Part shown: positions 1 through 11,891 of the stretch, piece after piece | Numbering within the stretch: position 1 is the stretch's first letter | How the letters are laid out: the number at the start of each line of letters is the position of its first letter | Assembly (NCBI RefSeq): GCF_016086655.4 | Contig: NC_052135.2 | Location: 71,149,702-71,213,701 of the forward strand | DNA: 64,000 nucleotides | Direction: 5' to 3' | DNA from: Lepeophtheirus salmonis | Taxonomy: Eukaryota > Arthropoda > Copepoda > Siphonostomatoida > Caligidae | Made by a program: the position numbers and the translations under genes | The notes under the pieces: model-generated | Seen by the model: the letters and a program-made list of their open reading frames with translations, nothing else | Told to the model about the DNA's origin: nothing | Database searches by the model: none

Positions 1-465
1 TTTCGTGCAAAATTTTTTTAGGATTTCTAACATTATCCCAAAGTAGAAGGGTTTCATAAAGTAACTAGGGATTTTGATATAAAATTACAACTACGACAAA
101 TATTATAGCTTTATGATTGTACAAAGTTCATATAAGTTCACGTAGTCGAATTCATATTCAAAAATGATGTTTTTCACCGCCATAGGTTGCGTGGTTGGAG
201 TTTGTGCTCCTCCCGATAATACTAAAACTCATTGTTTAAACTATATTTATAGGTGAGCGCAATGAGAGAGAGAAAAAAAATGAGTGATTGCGTCATTAGA
301 ATGACTTTTTTTTTAATGATGAAGTCAGAAGTACATATTAAAATATATAACGGCTGATCTTACATAAACTTTCATAACTGTCTGATCTAGACAAGGAAAG
401 AAAAAAAAAGGCCAATTGGACCTTATTTTTCCTAATTTTGGATTAGTGAGTATAGGAAAAGGATC
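1..465. other. Upstream flank of NDUFV1, no gene seen
   Basis: AT-rich non-coding sequence with several homopolymer runs. It ends at the start codon of the NDUFV1 gene and probably holds its promoter and 5' leader, but I see no convincing TATA box; this fits a housekeeping gene. Confidence 0.5.
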
Positions 466-2173
466 ATGACATCATTGACAAAGTACACTCCGCTTCTTCG
501 TGGATTTCAAGGTAGGAAAAAAGGAGATTGTATTGTAAAGGTCAAAGGAAATAGTTAGGGCTCTTAATTGTTGTTGTCGTTTCTAGCGAGTTATGTGTGT
601 GGTGCACGTTCGGAGTCGACCAAGACCAAGTTTGGGCCGTTGAAAGACTCTGATAGAATATTCACGAACCTGTACGGACGCCATGACTGGCGTCTCAAGG
701 GAGCTATGAGCCGAGGAGATTGGTATAAGACGAAAGAGATTGTGTTAAAAGGGGCAGATTGGATCATTAATGAGGTGAAAGTCTCTGGATTGCGCGGTCG
801 GGGTGGAGCTGGGTTTCCCTCTGGAATGAAATGGAGTTTTATGCAAAAGCCTGATGATGGGAGGCCAAAGTATTTGGTGATTAATGCGGATGAAGGAGAG
901 CCAGGAACGTGTAAAGATCGTGAAATCATGAGACACGATCCTCATAAATTGATTGAAGGTTGTTTAATTGCGGGAAGAGCCATGGGGGCACGTGCCGCTT
1001 ATATTTATGTGAGAGGAGAGTTCTACAATGAAACCACGAACTTGCAAGTGGCGATCAAAGAAGTAAAATATAAGGATTAGTTCATGGGATTTCACTCCTA
1101 CAAACTTTTGTATTTTTTGGTTTCAGGCATACACTAAGGGTTTCCTTGGAAAGAATTCTTGTGGCACTGGCTATGACTTTGACGTATTCGTTCACAGAGG
1201 AGCAGGTGCTTATATTTGTGGAGAAGAAACCGCTTTGATCGAATCACTTGAAGGCAAACAAGGAAAGCCACGTCTTAAGCCTCCATTTCCTGCTGATGTT
1301 GGCGTTTTTGGTTGTCCGACAACCGTGACCAATGTTGAAACTGTAGCCGTTGCACCTACAATTTGTCGAAGAGGAGGTACATGGTTTTCTAGTTTTGGAA
1401 GACCTCGCAATACAGGAACGAAATTATTTAATGTGTCTGGACATGTCAACAATCCATGTACAGTTGAAGAAGAAATGTCTGTTCCTCTAAAAGAATTGAT
1501 TGAAAGACATGCTGGTGGTGTCATTGGAGGCTGGGATAATCTTTTAGCTGTAATTCCTGGAGGATCCTCAACTCCTTTAATCCCTAAGCAGTAAGCACAC
1601 TTACTTTTATAGTTTTTCCAATTAATCAAAGTATGGGATGATAATATGAAAAAGTTTTTAAAGACTTGCATTTATCTTGAAACAAGCATAATTCTAATTT
1701 ATTTTCAAGTGTTTGTAATGATGTCATGATGGATTTTGACGCTCTCATTGCTGCGCAAACTGGTTTAGGAACCGCAGCAGTCATTGTAATGAATAAACAA
1801 TGCGATGTTGTTAAGGCAATCGCACGACTGGCTACTTTCTACAAACACGAATCATGTGGCCAATGTACTCCTTGCAGAGAAGGATGCAATTGGATGGACA
1901 CCATGATGTGGAGATTTGGTAAGGAATCTTTTTCTTCCATTAACACATCAATCAATACTAATTATTATACTTTTAGTTGAAGGTAATGCTCAAGCCGGAG
2001 AAATTGATATGTTATGGGAATTAACGAAGCAAATTGAGGGACATACCATCTGTGCCCTCGCTGATGGAGCTGCATGGCCTGTTCAAGGTTTGATTCGACA
2101 CTTTAGACCAGAGTTAGAAGCAAGATTTGAAGAATATCATCGTGGTAAAGCTGCGGCTACATCCTCAGTTTAA
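466..2173 (+). CDS. NDUFV1: NADH dehydrogenase flavoprotein 1 (complex I 51-kDa subunit)
   Basis: This is the mitochondrial complex I subunit that oxidises NADH, carrying FMN and the N3 [4Fe-4S] cluster. I read five exons: 466-511, 587-1062, 1127-1590, 1710-1918 and 1977-2173, joined in consistent phase, giving 463 aa (human 464). The first exon encodes a short basic leader suited to mitochondrial import. The glycine-rich NADH/FMN loop GRGGAGFPSG lies near residues 78-88, the ICGEETALIES segment in exon 3, and the cluster ligands are Cys378, Cys381 and Cys384 in SCGQCTPC plus the Cys of HTICALADG near 424. All key residues are present and no break is seen. Introns are 64-119 bp with GT-AG ends. 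An AATAAA lies at 2488-2493. Identification by similarity to the human protein is very secure; the exon 1 start is supported by phase and by the leader character. Confidence 0.97.
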
Positions 2174-3207
2174 TACTATGTTCAATATATGTTGTTAATA
2201 TTAGATTTGAGTTATTTTACCATCCTTGTGCTTGTAGTCATATAAAGCAAAACTTTCTAGGGATATTATCCTAAATACTATTTTAACTTAGTCTATTAAA
2301 GTAAAACTTAAATTCATTCTCTTTATTCTTATTGTAATAATTATGGGCTAAATATAGAAATGTATTTCTAAAAGGTTTCTTTGTCTCTTCATCAACTAAC
2401 GGAGCCAATATTGAATATATTGTGTCTAATCGACCGTATTTATTCATGACTGCAAATAATGTAATTTTAGCTTGGTCTTAAAGAGACAATAAAATGAGAA
2501 AATAATTCAAAACAAGCTAGTCTATATGTAGATATATTGAGTTTTATTTATCTGCATATTACATTTTGGGTGCTCAATTGTAATTTAGTTCATCACTTAA
2601 CATTGATAAACTGGGAAGCAACAAATAAATTAATTATTATATAACATATTCCATAAGATGTAACCTCCCTATAAGTAAAAGGTTGTTAATATAAATGATG
2701 TCTAACTCAATTACATCAAATACATTGGTTAGAAGAAACGTTGGGATTATGAATATATTTTTTAAATATTGAAGTTACAAGAATAAAGTCAAAGTTGAAC
2801 TATTAATCGCTCTAAATAATTTAAAGTATAATGTAGAGGGACCTAATTATATTCTGAAAATTAAACTTTCTATCATTTTATTGGCGTATTAGTACCGGGG
2901 AACACCGTACTTTGCTGATTTCTACCATTTGTTGTGTTGAGATACCAACTATTAACTAATTAATTATTTGAAAAATATGATTTGCAAATTATATTGGCAC
3001 AAAATCATATGGATTAAAGAGCTATAGAACATTACAACCATAGGATAAAGGGTCTAAACGGTATGTGTTTGTACTAACCTAGTTATCAGCACAGTGTAGT
3101 AACTGCCGCTGTCAAAAGAGAAGAAGTGAATTTATTCACTCTGCTGAAGAAAGAGTGTATTCGGCGGGAAACAAGCTGAGAGACTTTGCTGACAATAAAT
3201 ACCAATA
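2174..3207. other. Intergenic region NDUFV1-HPF1
   Basis: It holds the NDUFV1 3' UTR with a polyadenylation signal at 2488-2493, then AT-rich sequence with no coding signal, and the HPF1 leader just before 3208. Both genes are transcribed in the same direction. Confidence 0.5.
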
Positions 3208-4376
3208 ATGAAAGGTGAATCGAATGATCTCCGAGAAGATTGTAAATACGGAAATAAATGCTACCAAAAAAATTCAGTACATCATGCCCGTTTTAAGCAT
3301 CCACCCAAAGATGAAGAGCCACCTGCAAAGAAGTCAAAGACAATTGTGGAGGAAGATCCAGTCTTTTTGAGTGTGAATAGACTGTTCCCACCCGACTTTT
3401 TAATTTTTTACGATTGGTGTAAGACACTCAACTCTGAGGATCCTTGCAAAGCTCTCTTCGATACTACAGGAGCTATACTAAGTACGGATTTCCATAATTT
3501 GAATGATGAAATGAAGTGGAGATTTTATTATGATCCACCAGAATTTTTGACTCTTCTCATTCAAGTGGATAAGTCTGAGGTTGTACACATAAAATTTATT
3601 TCCTTTAGATATTATTCTAGTATGAACATTTCCAATATTTTAGAGATGTACAGAGGAGGGAGAACACTTTGGATATTTTTGGGATGATCCCAAAGAGCAC
3701 CCTGCTTTTGTTGGTCGGGTTAAGAACAATAATTCTAGTAAAATCACAAAATTTGGAGATAATTTATTTGGAGCGATATTTAACTGGATAAAAGAATTAT
3801 TAATTCACTCAGATCCTTTTAAGAAGACAAAACTTCAAAAGATTCAAGAGTCTTTGCATGCCTTTGCTACCTCAAAGAATTTTCACCTAAATCTCCAATC
3901 TGAGTATGATATAATTATTAATTGTTTCTTCATTCACTTAATAATACGAATGTAACACTTTCAGTGAATTGAAGTTGCGAAATAAGAAAGTAGTGGCTCG
4001 TCCGTTTCATGGTGCTGGACTTGTAGTTCCCTACAACAAAAAGACCTGCCTTGGATATCGCGAGATTCCTGAAAGTACAGCGAGTTTGAAAAAAATATTC
4101 AAAAAGGCAGCTGAATCCTCCGAGGACGATAGAATGGACACAATTCAAGAACTTATAACGAATGTTCAATTTGCCAATGATGAGGGGGACCCAGGCATGG
4201 GCCTTGAACTTGGTCTAAATCTTTTTTCCTTTGAAAATGGATGCGATCATTTTCACCCTACAATCAAGCATCTGCTATGTGTCGCCTATAATCTTTTAAA
4301 TAGAGATCACTTTGCAAAAGTTATTGAGACCCACTTATCTCGCCGGAGAAAAGGGGAAGCTGTTTTAACAAATTAA
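3208..4376 (+). CDS. HPF1: Histone PARylation factor 1 with N-terminal PBZ finger
   Basis: HPF1 binds PARP1/PARP2 at DNA breaks and completes their active site so that serine residues are ADP-ribosylated; it acts in the nucleus. I read three exons, 3208-3579, 3644-3903 and 3965-4376, giving 347 aa (human 346). Family landmarks are WRFYYDPPEF (about 104-113), HFGYFWDDP in exon 2, FHGAGLVVP in exon 3 and NDEGDPGMGLELG. By my count the catalytic Glu falls at residue 284, the same number as in human HPF1, after Asp283. Residues 12-32 carry a Cys-x5-Cys...His...His pattern (CKYGNKC, then HH and KHP) typical of a PBZ PAR-binding finger; human HPF1 lacks it, and I recall it from some invertebrate homologues. 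The loop equivalent to human GPYD and the Lys-rich stretch is shorter. The exon 1 donor (GAG|gttgta) is weak and the least certain border. A polyadenylation signal lies at 4470-4475. Confidence 0.95.
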
Positions 4377-5222
4377 AAATTACAAAAATATTATATAGGT
4401 TTTATTCATAATACTTTATCACTAGTTTCAGCGTTGATAATTAAGCTTACAACATAAATATTTTAAATTAATAAATATCATATACATAATAGATCGAAAA
4501 TTAATTATTGATATCGATGTTATTTTTTTTTTTTTGTGAGATCCCAATCCTTAAACTGGTGTAATTAATAAGCTATTCAATATAGAAGAAAAAATAAATT
4601 ATTAGTTACTAGACTAAAATGATTCATCACTTTATAACTTACAAGCAAGATCTTCAAGGCTATAGATATTGAGTAGTATCTTTACATCAAGCTTACGTTT
4701 GGATGTATCCTGGACCTAATGAAAAGAGAAAAAGCAATTAACATATTTCATAGTACCATATTTTTCAACAAAAAAAAAGTATCATTTGTTTCAAAAGAAA
4801 ATTACAAGATAAACTATTGTATGAGATTGTGAGTCTTATTTCTTAGTTGATATATATCTATTCATACATGCATATGACCCTCACAATAAAATATCCTATT
4901 TTTTTATTTATTTTTTTGGTTCCTCCAGAGAAAGTATGAAAAAATATATTTTGGCTGAACCAAAAGCCCATTCAAAACAAAAAGTAATCTCAGTCAAACA
5001 CTTCGCAACTCAAGATTGACTTCAATAGTGCTAAATAGCTTTGAATTTAAGGTAATAATTAATTTAACTTTTTAAAAATGAAGTAAAGAACAATTTTGAA
5101 TTTAAATTTTTAGCTCTCTAGATAGATGATTGCTCGTGATGATTTCATCGAGCTTAAGTGTTTTTATCTATCTTTAAAGGGCAATGTCTACCCCCAAAGG
5201 TATACATTTGAAAAGGAGTCGT
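4377..5222. other. Convergent intergenic region HPF1 / CCCH gene
   Basis: This is shared 3' territory of two convergent genes. AATAAA at 4470-4475 serves HPF1. On the minus strand an AATAAATAAA-type run lies near 4905-4917 and could end the CCCH transcript. No coding signal is seen. Confidence 0.5.
4470..4475 (+). terminator. Polyadenylation signal of HPF1
   Basis: Canonical AATAAA about 95 nt after the HPF1 stop codon. No competing canonical hexamer lies closer to the stop. Confidence 0.55.
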
Positions 5223-6731
5223 TTAAGATTTACGTTTAAAATAGACATGATCTTCCTTGTCGTCGTCCTGCTTTCCTTGAAGCTCTTCGTGAGAATGGGC
5301 AAATGTGCATTGATTTCCTCTTGGGCAAATTCCATTAAATTGAATATGACGACACATGGCAGTTTTTTTCGCTGAGTTATTCATGTGAGACGATAATTGG
5401 ATACCATAGGTTCGAGGAGCGTTACTACCGAGTGGCATAGAACTATTTTCGATAGAATAGCAACTATATCCACCACCATAGACCCGTAAAGATTGACACA
5501 TGGGAGGTTTGTTTCCAGTTGAATAAGTGTTGACCGATATATTTTGCATTGGAGAGCGAAGTTCACCATTACTGTGGGCAAATAAACAGGAAGGCCCATG
5601 CGGGCAAGGTATTTTGTTCCTTATATTGGCGCACATAGTTGTTTTGTAGAGAACGGATGGAGAATTGCCAGAGAATTTTGATATAGGAGGAATCGACTGT
5701 TGCTGAATATTAGCTTGTAAAGGCTGAGGTAAGCGTAATTGCTCAGATCCATGAGCAAATTGACAATTGTCTCCATATTTACACTGCCCCGTTTCAGTAT
5801 AGTTGGAACAGAGGACAGTTTTAAATGCAAGAGAATTGTGGTAATTGGTGTTATGAGGAGCGTTCATGCTAACATTCAAGGGTTTTCTAAGCTCACTCTC
5901 AGAATGAGCAAAGCGACATTTAGATCCATATTCACACATTTCTTTTGACATAATCTTACGACACATGGTTGTTTTGTACGTAGCATCAAATTTATTCGAG
6001 TTGTCATTTTTATGCATCAAATCTATACCAGGTATCACTTCTGAAATAAATAAGAAAAAATTAACAAAAGAATAGTGCCCTAATGAGCTACGAACCATTT
6101 CCATGTATAAAGTGACAAAGTTCTCCAAATTCGCAATGATTGTGCTCCCTATATTTGCTACATATCTTTGTTTTATATCCAGGAGTATTTTTTGCCTTTT
6201 CCAATCTCCGTTGTCGTTCTTCCGGTGACAAACTTTCCAGCTCGAAAGAGTCAATCGGCTTGGATCTCAACTCTGCTACACCATGAGCAAATTGGCAATT
6301 CACGGCGTTGGGACAAAATCCTGACTCAGAGAAAAGCTTACACAGAGTTGTCTTGAACAAGGGATTATTCTAAAGAAAAGGAGTAAGAAATAGATAAGAA
6401 AAGATGATGCTTTGGTTCGGCGTACCTTGTTCTTCGGCTTTCGAAGTTCACGCACTCCGTGGGCAAAGCGACATGCAACGCCAAAGGGACAGGATCCAAT
6501 GGAAAGAAATTTAGCGCAGAGTGTGGATTTATATTTATCCACAGTGGGCTCAAATCCTATGGGATTTCCCTCAGGTGTCCTCAAGTCGGAAGTGCCGTGA
6601 GCGAAGTTACACAAATCCGTGGATTTGTTACAATTCCCTTGGATGTAGAATTGGCATAGTGTGGTTTTCCACCCGGAGGAAAGGCTATCCCCTCCGTCCG
6701 TAGAGGCTTTGTCCGTCTCACTGTTTGACAT
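5223..6731 (-). CDS. CCCH zinc-finger protein with eight fingers
   Basis: A probable RNA-binding regulator of the tristetraprolin-like CCCH class. Three exons on the minus strand, 6731-6426, 6369-6096 and 6040-5223, join in phase to give 465 aa. I count eight fingers: WKTTLC (first), YKSTLC, FKTTLC, YKTKIC, YKTTMC, FKTVLC, YKTTMC and KKTAMC, each followed by a C-x7/8-C-x5/6-C-x3-H pattern and mostly closed by FAHG or FAHS. Fingers 2-8 are C-x8-C-x5-C-x3-H; finger 1 is C-x7-C-x6-C-x3-H. The (Y/F)KTxxC lead-in is the TTP-type element that binds AU-rich RNA. Tristetraprolin relatives normally have two fingers, so eight is unusual; fingers 1-2 sit in exon 1, 3-4 in exon 2 and 5-8 in exon 3, suggesting pair-wise duplication. 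The start ATG follows a short leader. I infer mRNA binding and turnover but cannot name the orthologue. Confidence 0.9.
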
Positions 6732-9527
6732 GATGATGATACTAAATACACTCTTCCAGATCCCCTCTTTATTTCATTCACCACCAAGATCAGTTCTTTT
6801 AGCGCTTCATACGAATGAAAACCCACATCTCGCTCCAAAGGAAAAATTTGTTATTTTCCCTTATTTTTATGTTCAGCTAGAGGGCGCCTCAACGCAATCC
6901 TACTACTAAATACAAGAACGAGGTGTACACCATGCTGAGTGTCTGTCTCTACTCCGTCTTCTGTGTACTAACTCAATAGTAGTACTACACAACTATCCAT
7001 TAGAACAAAAAATAAGAACCGTTCACTATCTGAAGTATCTCACTTATTTCACAACCTTCATATTTCCATCCGTCGCCCATTAATTCATAAGCTGCCATTT
7101 CGTCCAGAGACTACTCCATTTGGAATAATATACATTTATCCTAATTTGATTGATGAAATCATACTTTAACTAAATAGACTATAGACAGTGGACATCCATT
7201 TAACAATTTTCCCCCTCCTCCCCAACCCCTCAAAGAAGTATGTAGTATTTCTCAAGATTTTCATTATATTTCATAGGAGGCTAATAGTTCAGCGTCCTAT
7301 GGCGCCACCAGCATCCCTTTCAATCCACTCCTTTAGGGGATCACTATAGCCTAGGTTTGTAGTCCTAATGTTTTAAGAAAGCCCCTATTGTGAAAGTTAT
7401 CATGTTTGCTTTGACTTCTTATAATAGAGGTATTGGTATAATTATTTATGGATGAGTTAAGTCTCATCTCACATAATATAAATGGTAATTACTAATTAGT
7501 TATAGAACGGACATATTGTTTTAATTTAATATTATATTAGTAATGAAGCATTTAAGGATTGCTTTGTTGATTTCGTTCCGTCTTCGTAACATTTAATTTT
7601 GTTTTTATTCTTTTAGTCAAAAAAATAAATTATTTGTTTTAGTCATACGAAAATTTTCAGAAAAATTGTTTCGTGTTATAATCTTCTCGTAAAAAAAAAA
7701 TCGTTGAATCCGTACATTTCGTCTAGTTATACTGAACCAAATTAATAGTGTTTCCATGTTAGTTTAAAACTTATGTCATTGTGCAAATTGCAATTTCTAC
7801 GGATTATAAAGTTTTATTTAATCGCAATACCAGCCCTTATAATTACCTTCTAGCTATTGATTAATGCTAACATTTCATTTTGATCTTGTTGATATTTGCT
7901 ATTTATTTACAAATAACAGAAGAAAAAAAATGGAACTTATCAATTAATCACAAATTACACCATTGATATAATTTCGAGTATCTGATGAAATTTATATCAT
8001 TGCATCATATTTAAAAAAGGACCCAAATTGTTTCATTGAAAATATATATTCTCATTTTGTTGATTGCAATTTGTATTTACTATTTGCAACTTCTACAAAA
8101 AGTGTATACCTACAATGTTTATTTTTCACGATGATTGTACAAAAAAAAGAAGATATTTTTATCAGAAAACTCAAAAATTATCCAATTAATATATTATGTT
8201 GTAGGTATATGGACTATCTAATTAAGAAATTCGATTAATGTGTCATTCTTATTCTAAAATCATTGACAGCTCAGTTTTCGTACGACTCACAAGTCCAACC
8301 ATTTGGTATATTTCACTCAAAGTTTCAAGTCGGATGTAGCGTGAGCACAATTCTATGGATTTGTTACAATTTCCTTTAATCTAGAATTGTTCTCTGTAAT
8401 CGAATCAAATTAAAAAAATGTCAAACAATTTTCATTTAGTATTTTCCATTGTGTAAATTTAATCGTAGGTAGACATGTGAAAATGAGGGATTCTAGGATA
8501 CTCAGTATAACTTTACTAAGGATATAATATATTATAGTAATCCGACTTTTTTAATTCGTCCTTGGATGATCCAAAAGTAGATACTTATTGATATAGTAAT
8601 ATTCAAAGACTTAGAATAAGTAATAATTTTTTATGAGGGCAACTTCAATTTTCCTTAATATTAAAAACTATTGGAAATATATGGTCATGACTAGGATTTT
8701 TTGGAGGTAAGGGGGGCTTGAGTTACTAGTTTGTAATTTTTTTTTGAATAAATAAATTTTATAATTTTTTTAAAAGATATATGTGTGTCTTTTGGTCAGA
8801 TATGCCTATCCCAAGTAGTTACGGGTCTTGGAAAGCAACGTAAAATATTAATTTGATTATATTGATCTAAAAATCAGCTGAACTTTATTTATACATAATG
8901 TATGTGCCCCAACTGATATAATCATAACTTAAACTTTATTCTACTAAAACTGTAGAATTATGACCAGATTATAGATTATTGTGCTCAACAATAGTTTATT
9001 TTTGAATGACACTTCTAGACCTTTGATTACTAAGGAGTGTATAGATAAGTAAAAATTTCATCTTAAGCTAGTCAACACTCGAAGAAAATCCTAGTCACGA
9101 ACTTCCCACCTTTTAAAATTTAGACATAGTTTTGATTGTGGTACTGAATGTCCTACCTAAATATTGAATTAGAGTGTCAAATAAATCCTATTTTTCCATT
9201 GTATGATAAGTAGATTAAATCATAAATAAACAAAATTATACATATTCAGAAATACGATACCATCAGTCATAATCATTTTGCAAAAAATGTTTGTGGACCT
9301 TATTTGTCATGTGGATTCTATTTTTGACATCATCAATCTGTTAAAAAGTGAATGAACATATTTGTTCGTAGATGAATGAAATGTAATTTATATATCAGGA
9401 ACATTGGTTTTATTAAAGTTTTAATTCATAAATAAATATATAATTATAGGATAGAAAGAAAAAAATAAATATATATTTTATAGATTGATTTATACACTGT
9501 GGGATGATGATGACTTTGAGAGATAAC
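6732..9527. other. Intergenic region with a CCCH relic
   Basis: AT-rich DNA upstream of the minus-strand CCCH gene and downstream of the secreted repeat gene. The only structured item I see is the decayed CCCH exon copy at 8285-8392. AATAAA on the minus strand at 9413-9408 probably ends the repeat-protein gene. Confidence 0.5.
8285..8392 (-). pseudogene. Decayed partial copy of the CCCH first-finger exon
   Basis: About 108 bp resembles the part of the CCCH gene's first exon around 6545-6655, which encodes finger 1 and the following linker. Shared blocks include TCAAGTCGGA, GTGAGC, TGGATTTGTTACAATT and TAGAATTG in the same order and orientation. The copy has a small internal deletion and stop codons and cannot encode a finger. 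It lies about 1.7 kb upstream of its source, pointing to an old local duplication. Confidence 0.65.
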
Positions 9528-11891
9528 TTAAATGATAAATTTGACAGCGTCTGTGTTTTCCTTGCCATTTAATTTTTCAGCAGTACTAGGCTCATCTTTA
9601 ATATCAATACTTGTGGCACTTTTCAAGTTGGATCTTGGTTGAAAAAATGATTCATGTGAGTCGACAATTGGAGTCTTCACGGGGTTTGTAGGTACTTTGT
9701 AGTTATTTCCAGAACTTTTTGTAGCTAGAGCACGTGTATTATATTGGTTATTGTGAAAATTATTATTATTATAAGGGCCTGAGTTATATCCTTGGGATGG
9801 AGCATAGGGTCTATAAGGACCTTGTGTGGGACCTTGATTATAGGGAGACGTGAATGATCCTTGATTAAATGGTCCATTTATGGGTTTATTATAAGCGCTG
9901 TTGAATGATCCTTGATTAAAGTGTCCGCTGGTGGGCCTATTATAAGGAGTGTTGAATGATCCTTGGTTATATTGGCTATTTATGGGGTTGTTGTATGGTC
10001 CTTGGTTATAAGGTGTATTGGTGGGTTGATGAGATTGCCTATATGGACCCTGAGTTGGTGGGTAATAAGGAGAATGATTAGGTCCATTATAGTTATTAGG
10101 TCCGTTATAGTGATTTGGTTTATAAGGTGGATTTTGATATTGATTACCAACAGGGTACGTTCCTGGTGGGCAATAATTACCATTTTGATGGTGCCCGTTG
10201 TTACTGCCACCGCCAAAATTCAAAAATCTCAAACTTGGTTCATCTGTGTCTCTCTTGTAACGACGACAATTTAGTTTTTGTTGTTGTTTCTTTCCGTTTT
10301 CATTTAGAAGATGTCCAACAACGAGAGCACCACCCACGCCTAAAGCTAAGCCTGCAAGGCCTGCATCTAGTTCTTGATTACCCGTAAATAAACGAGTTTG
10401 AACTTTGCCAGATGCATCAGATTCAGAGTCATCTTCAACCACGATGGCATCGTTATCATCCTCTCCTTAAAAATTAAATGATTATGATATAGTTATATAT
10501 CTATAGGTACATACAAATCAGTCTAATAAAATATGAACGAAAAATAACCGGTACATTTCAATGTTTCCTCTTCCTTGTGACCACATAATTTATGCACCTG
10601 ATATTAGGTGTATTGATATTTATTGCCTTCATATTTGAATTGATAGACATAATCATATTGATTGTATTAAAATAAGATAATGGATCTATAGGTTCTTATT
10701 TAATGACATGAAAACTACTCCATGGCTTTGAATAGAGGTACTTGAATGAAATGATATTACAATATCAATAATATCCTTGATAATAATAATTAATAATTAT
10801 ATAGTCAATTTGATTCAAATAAAATGTAGAAATTAAATTCTTTGTTTGTGGATAAGTAAATGAATACGATTTGTACGAAATACGGGTAGACAGTCAATGT
10901 ATACGTAGAGTTTGTTTCCAAAAAATAATACTTTTATGCATGCGTTTTGAACTCTTCAAAAAAAATAATATATATATATATACTATTAATTGTCCATAAA
11001 TGACAAATTTAATAACTTATATTTTATTTGAAACACGCACTCTCTCCTTCAAGATACTATAACAAGTTTGTTCGATATTTTAAGAAGAGTTGCATACACA
11101 TAGATTATTGTCTCACATAGTTAATCTGTTGAACAAAAAAGTGTATGAATGAAAAAATACAATTGATTGAGGTCAGGCATTGTAATCAGGCAGTCTCAAT
11201 GTATGCATTTCAAACATCCAATTAAAAATTCAAATATACTTATAATACAATTTGATTGGTTCATTAGTTCACATTTCTATATGTATTGCATACAAAACAC
11301 CTCTTCAATCACATTAAAAAAATACTTTTTAGTTATGGAAATTTGTATTAAGTATATTTTCGTAAGGCATCTGAGGGAGGTTTGAGGATACAAATTGGGG
11401 AAAAATAACATTCCAATTTTTAAAAAAATTTCGTCATCATATTCATTTATTTATGACTTTAGTATATTTGTAATAAAAAGAATGACATTTGAATACTCGT
11501 AGTGAGGGCTATTGTGATATCTTATTAGCGTAATTTTTAATTTTTTTTAAATAGAAAATATAGAGTTACATTTAAATGAGATATAGTAAAAAGTAGAAAT
11601 TGTAACTTGTACACTACCATTGCAAATCCATGTGTTCTTCAGAAAGAGACATTTAAGTCAAAAACAAAGTATATATTAATGAGCTTCTATTCAGAGTTAA
11701 TGAATCAATTTTTCAATAGTATTACGTGCAATAAAAGTGTTGGACTAAAGAAGTATTTGAATGAAGGGATTTCAGAGGTCAGTGGGTCTTACTACATACT
11801 GGACTAAATAAAATAAACAAATTTACTCACCTCTAACGAAGACTACGCCGGAGAAATATAAGAAAATTAGAGTATAGAAAAGGGATTTCAT
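9528..11891 (-). CDS. Secreted Asn/Pro/Gly/Tyr-rich repeat protein
   Basis: I do not recognise an orthologue. Two exons on the minus strand, 11891-11831 and 10465-9528, join in phase (donor GTGAGT, acceptor TTTTTAAG) to give 332 aa. Exon 1 encodes a signal peptide starting MKSLFYTLIFLYFSG. Next come an acidic stretch, a small-residue hydrophobic segment (GLAGLALGVGGALVVG, around 55-70), and a dibasic RRYKR|D site that a furin-like protease could cut. The C-terminal half is an imperfect repeat of about 17-20 aa with QGSF, PYN and NGPFN units between roughly 10100 and 9780, followed by an Asn-rich tail and an acidic/Lys end. This points to an extracellular matrix, cuticle or secretion protein; function unknown. 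A minus-strand AATAAA lies at 9413-9408. The 1.37-kb intron holds nothing else I can identify. Confidence 0.8.
10466..11830 (-). other. Intron 1 of the secreted repeat gene
   Basis: AT-rich intron with an AT-dinucleotide run near 10970-10982. Short open frames here have no coding character. Confidence 0.6.

Noticed and set aside
10115..10387. Plus-strand frames of 90-103 codons opposite the secreted repeat gene
   Set aside because: Shadows of the repeat-protein exon; the minus frame has the signal peptide, splice sites and sensible repeats.
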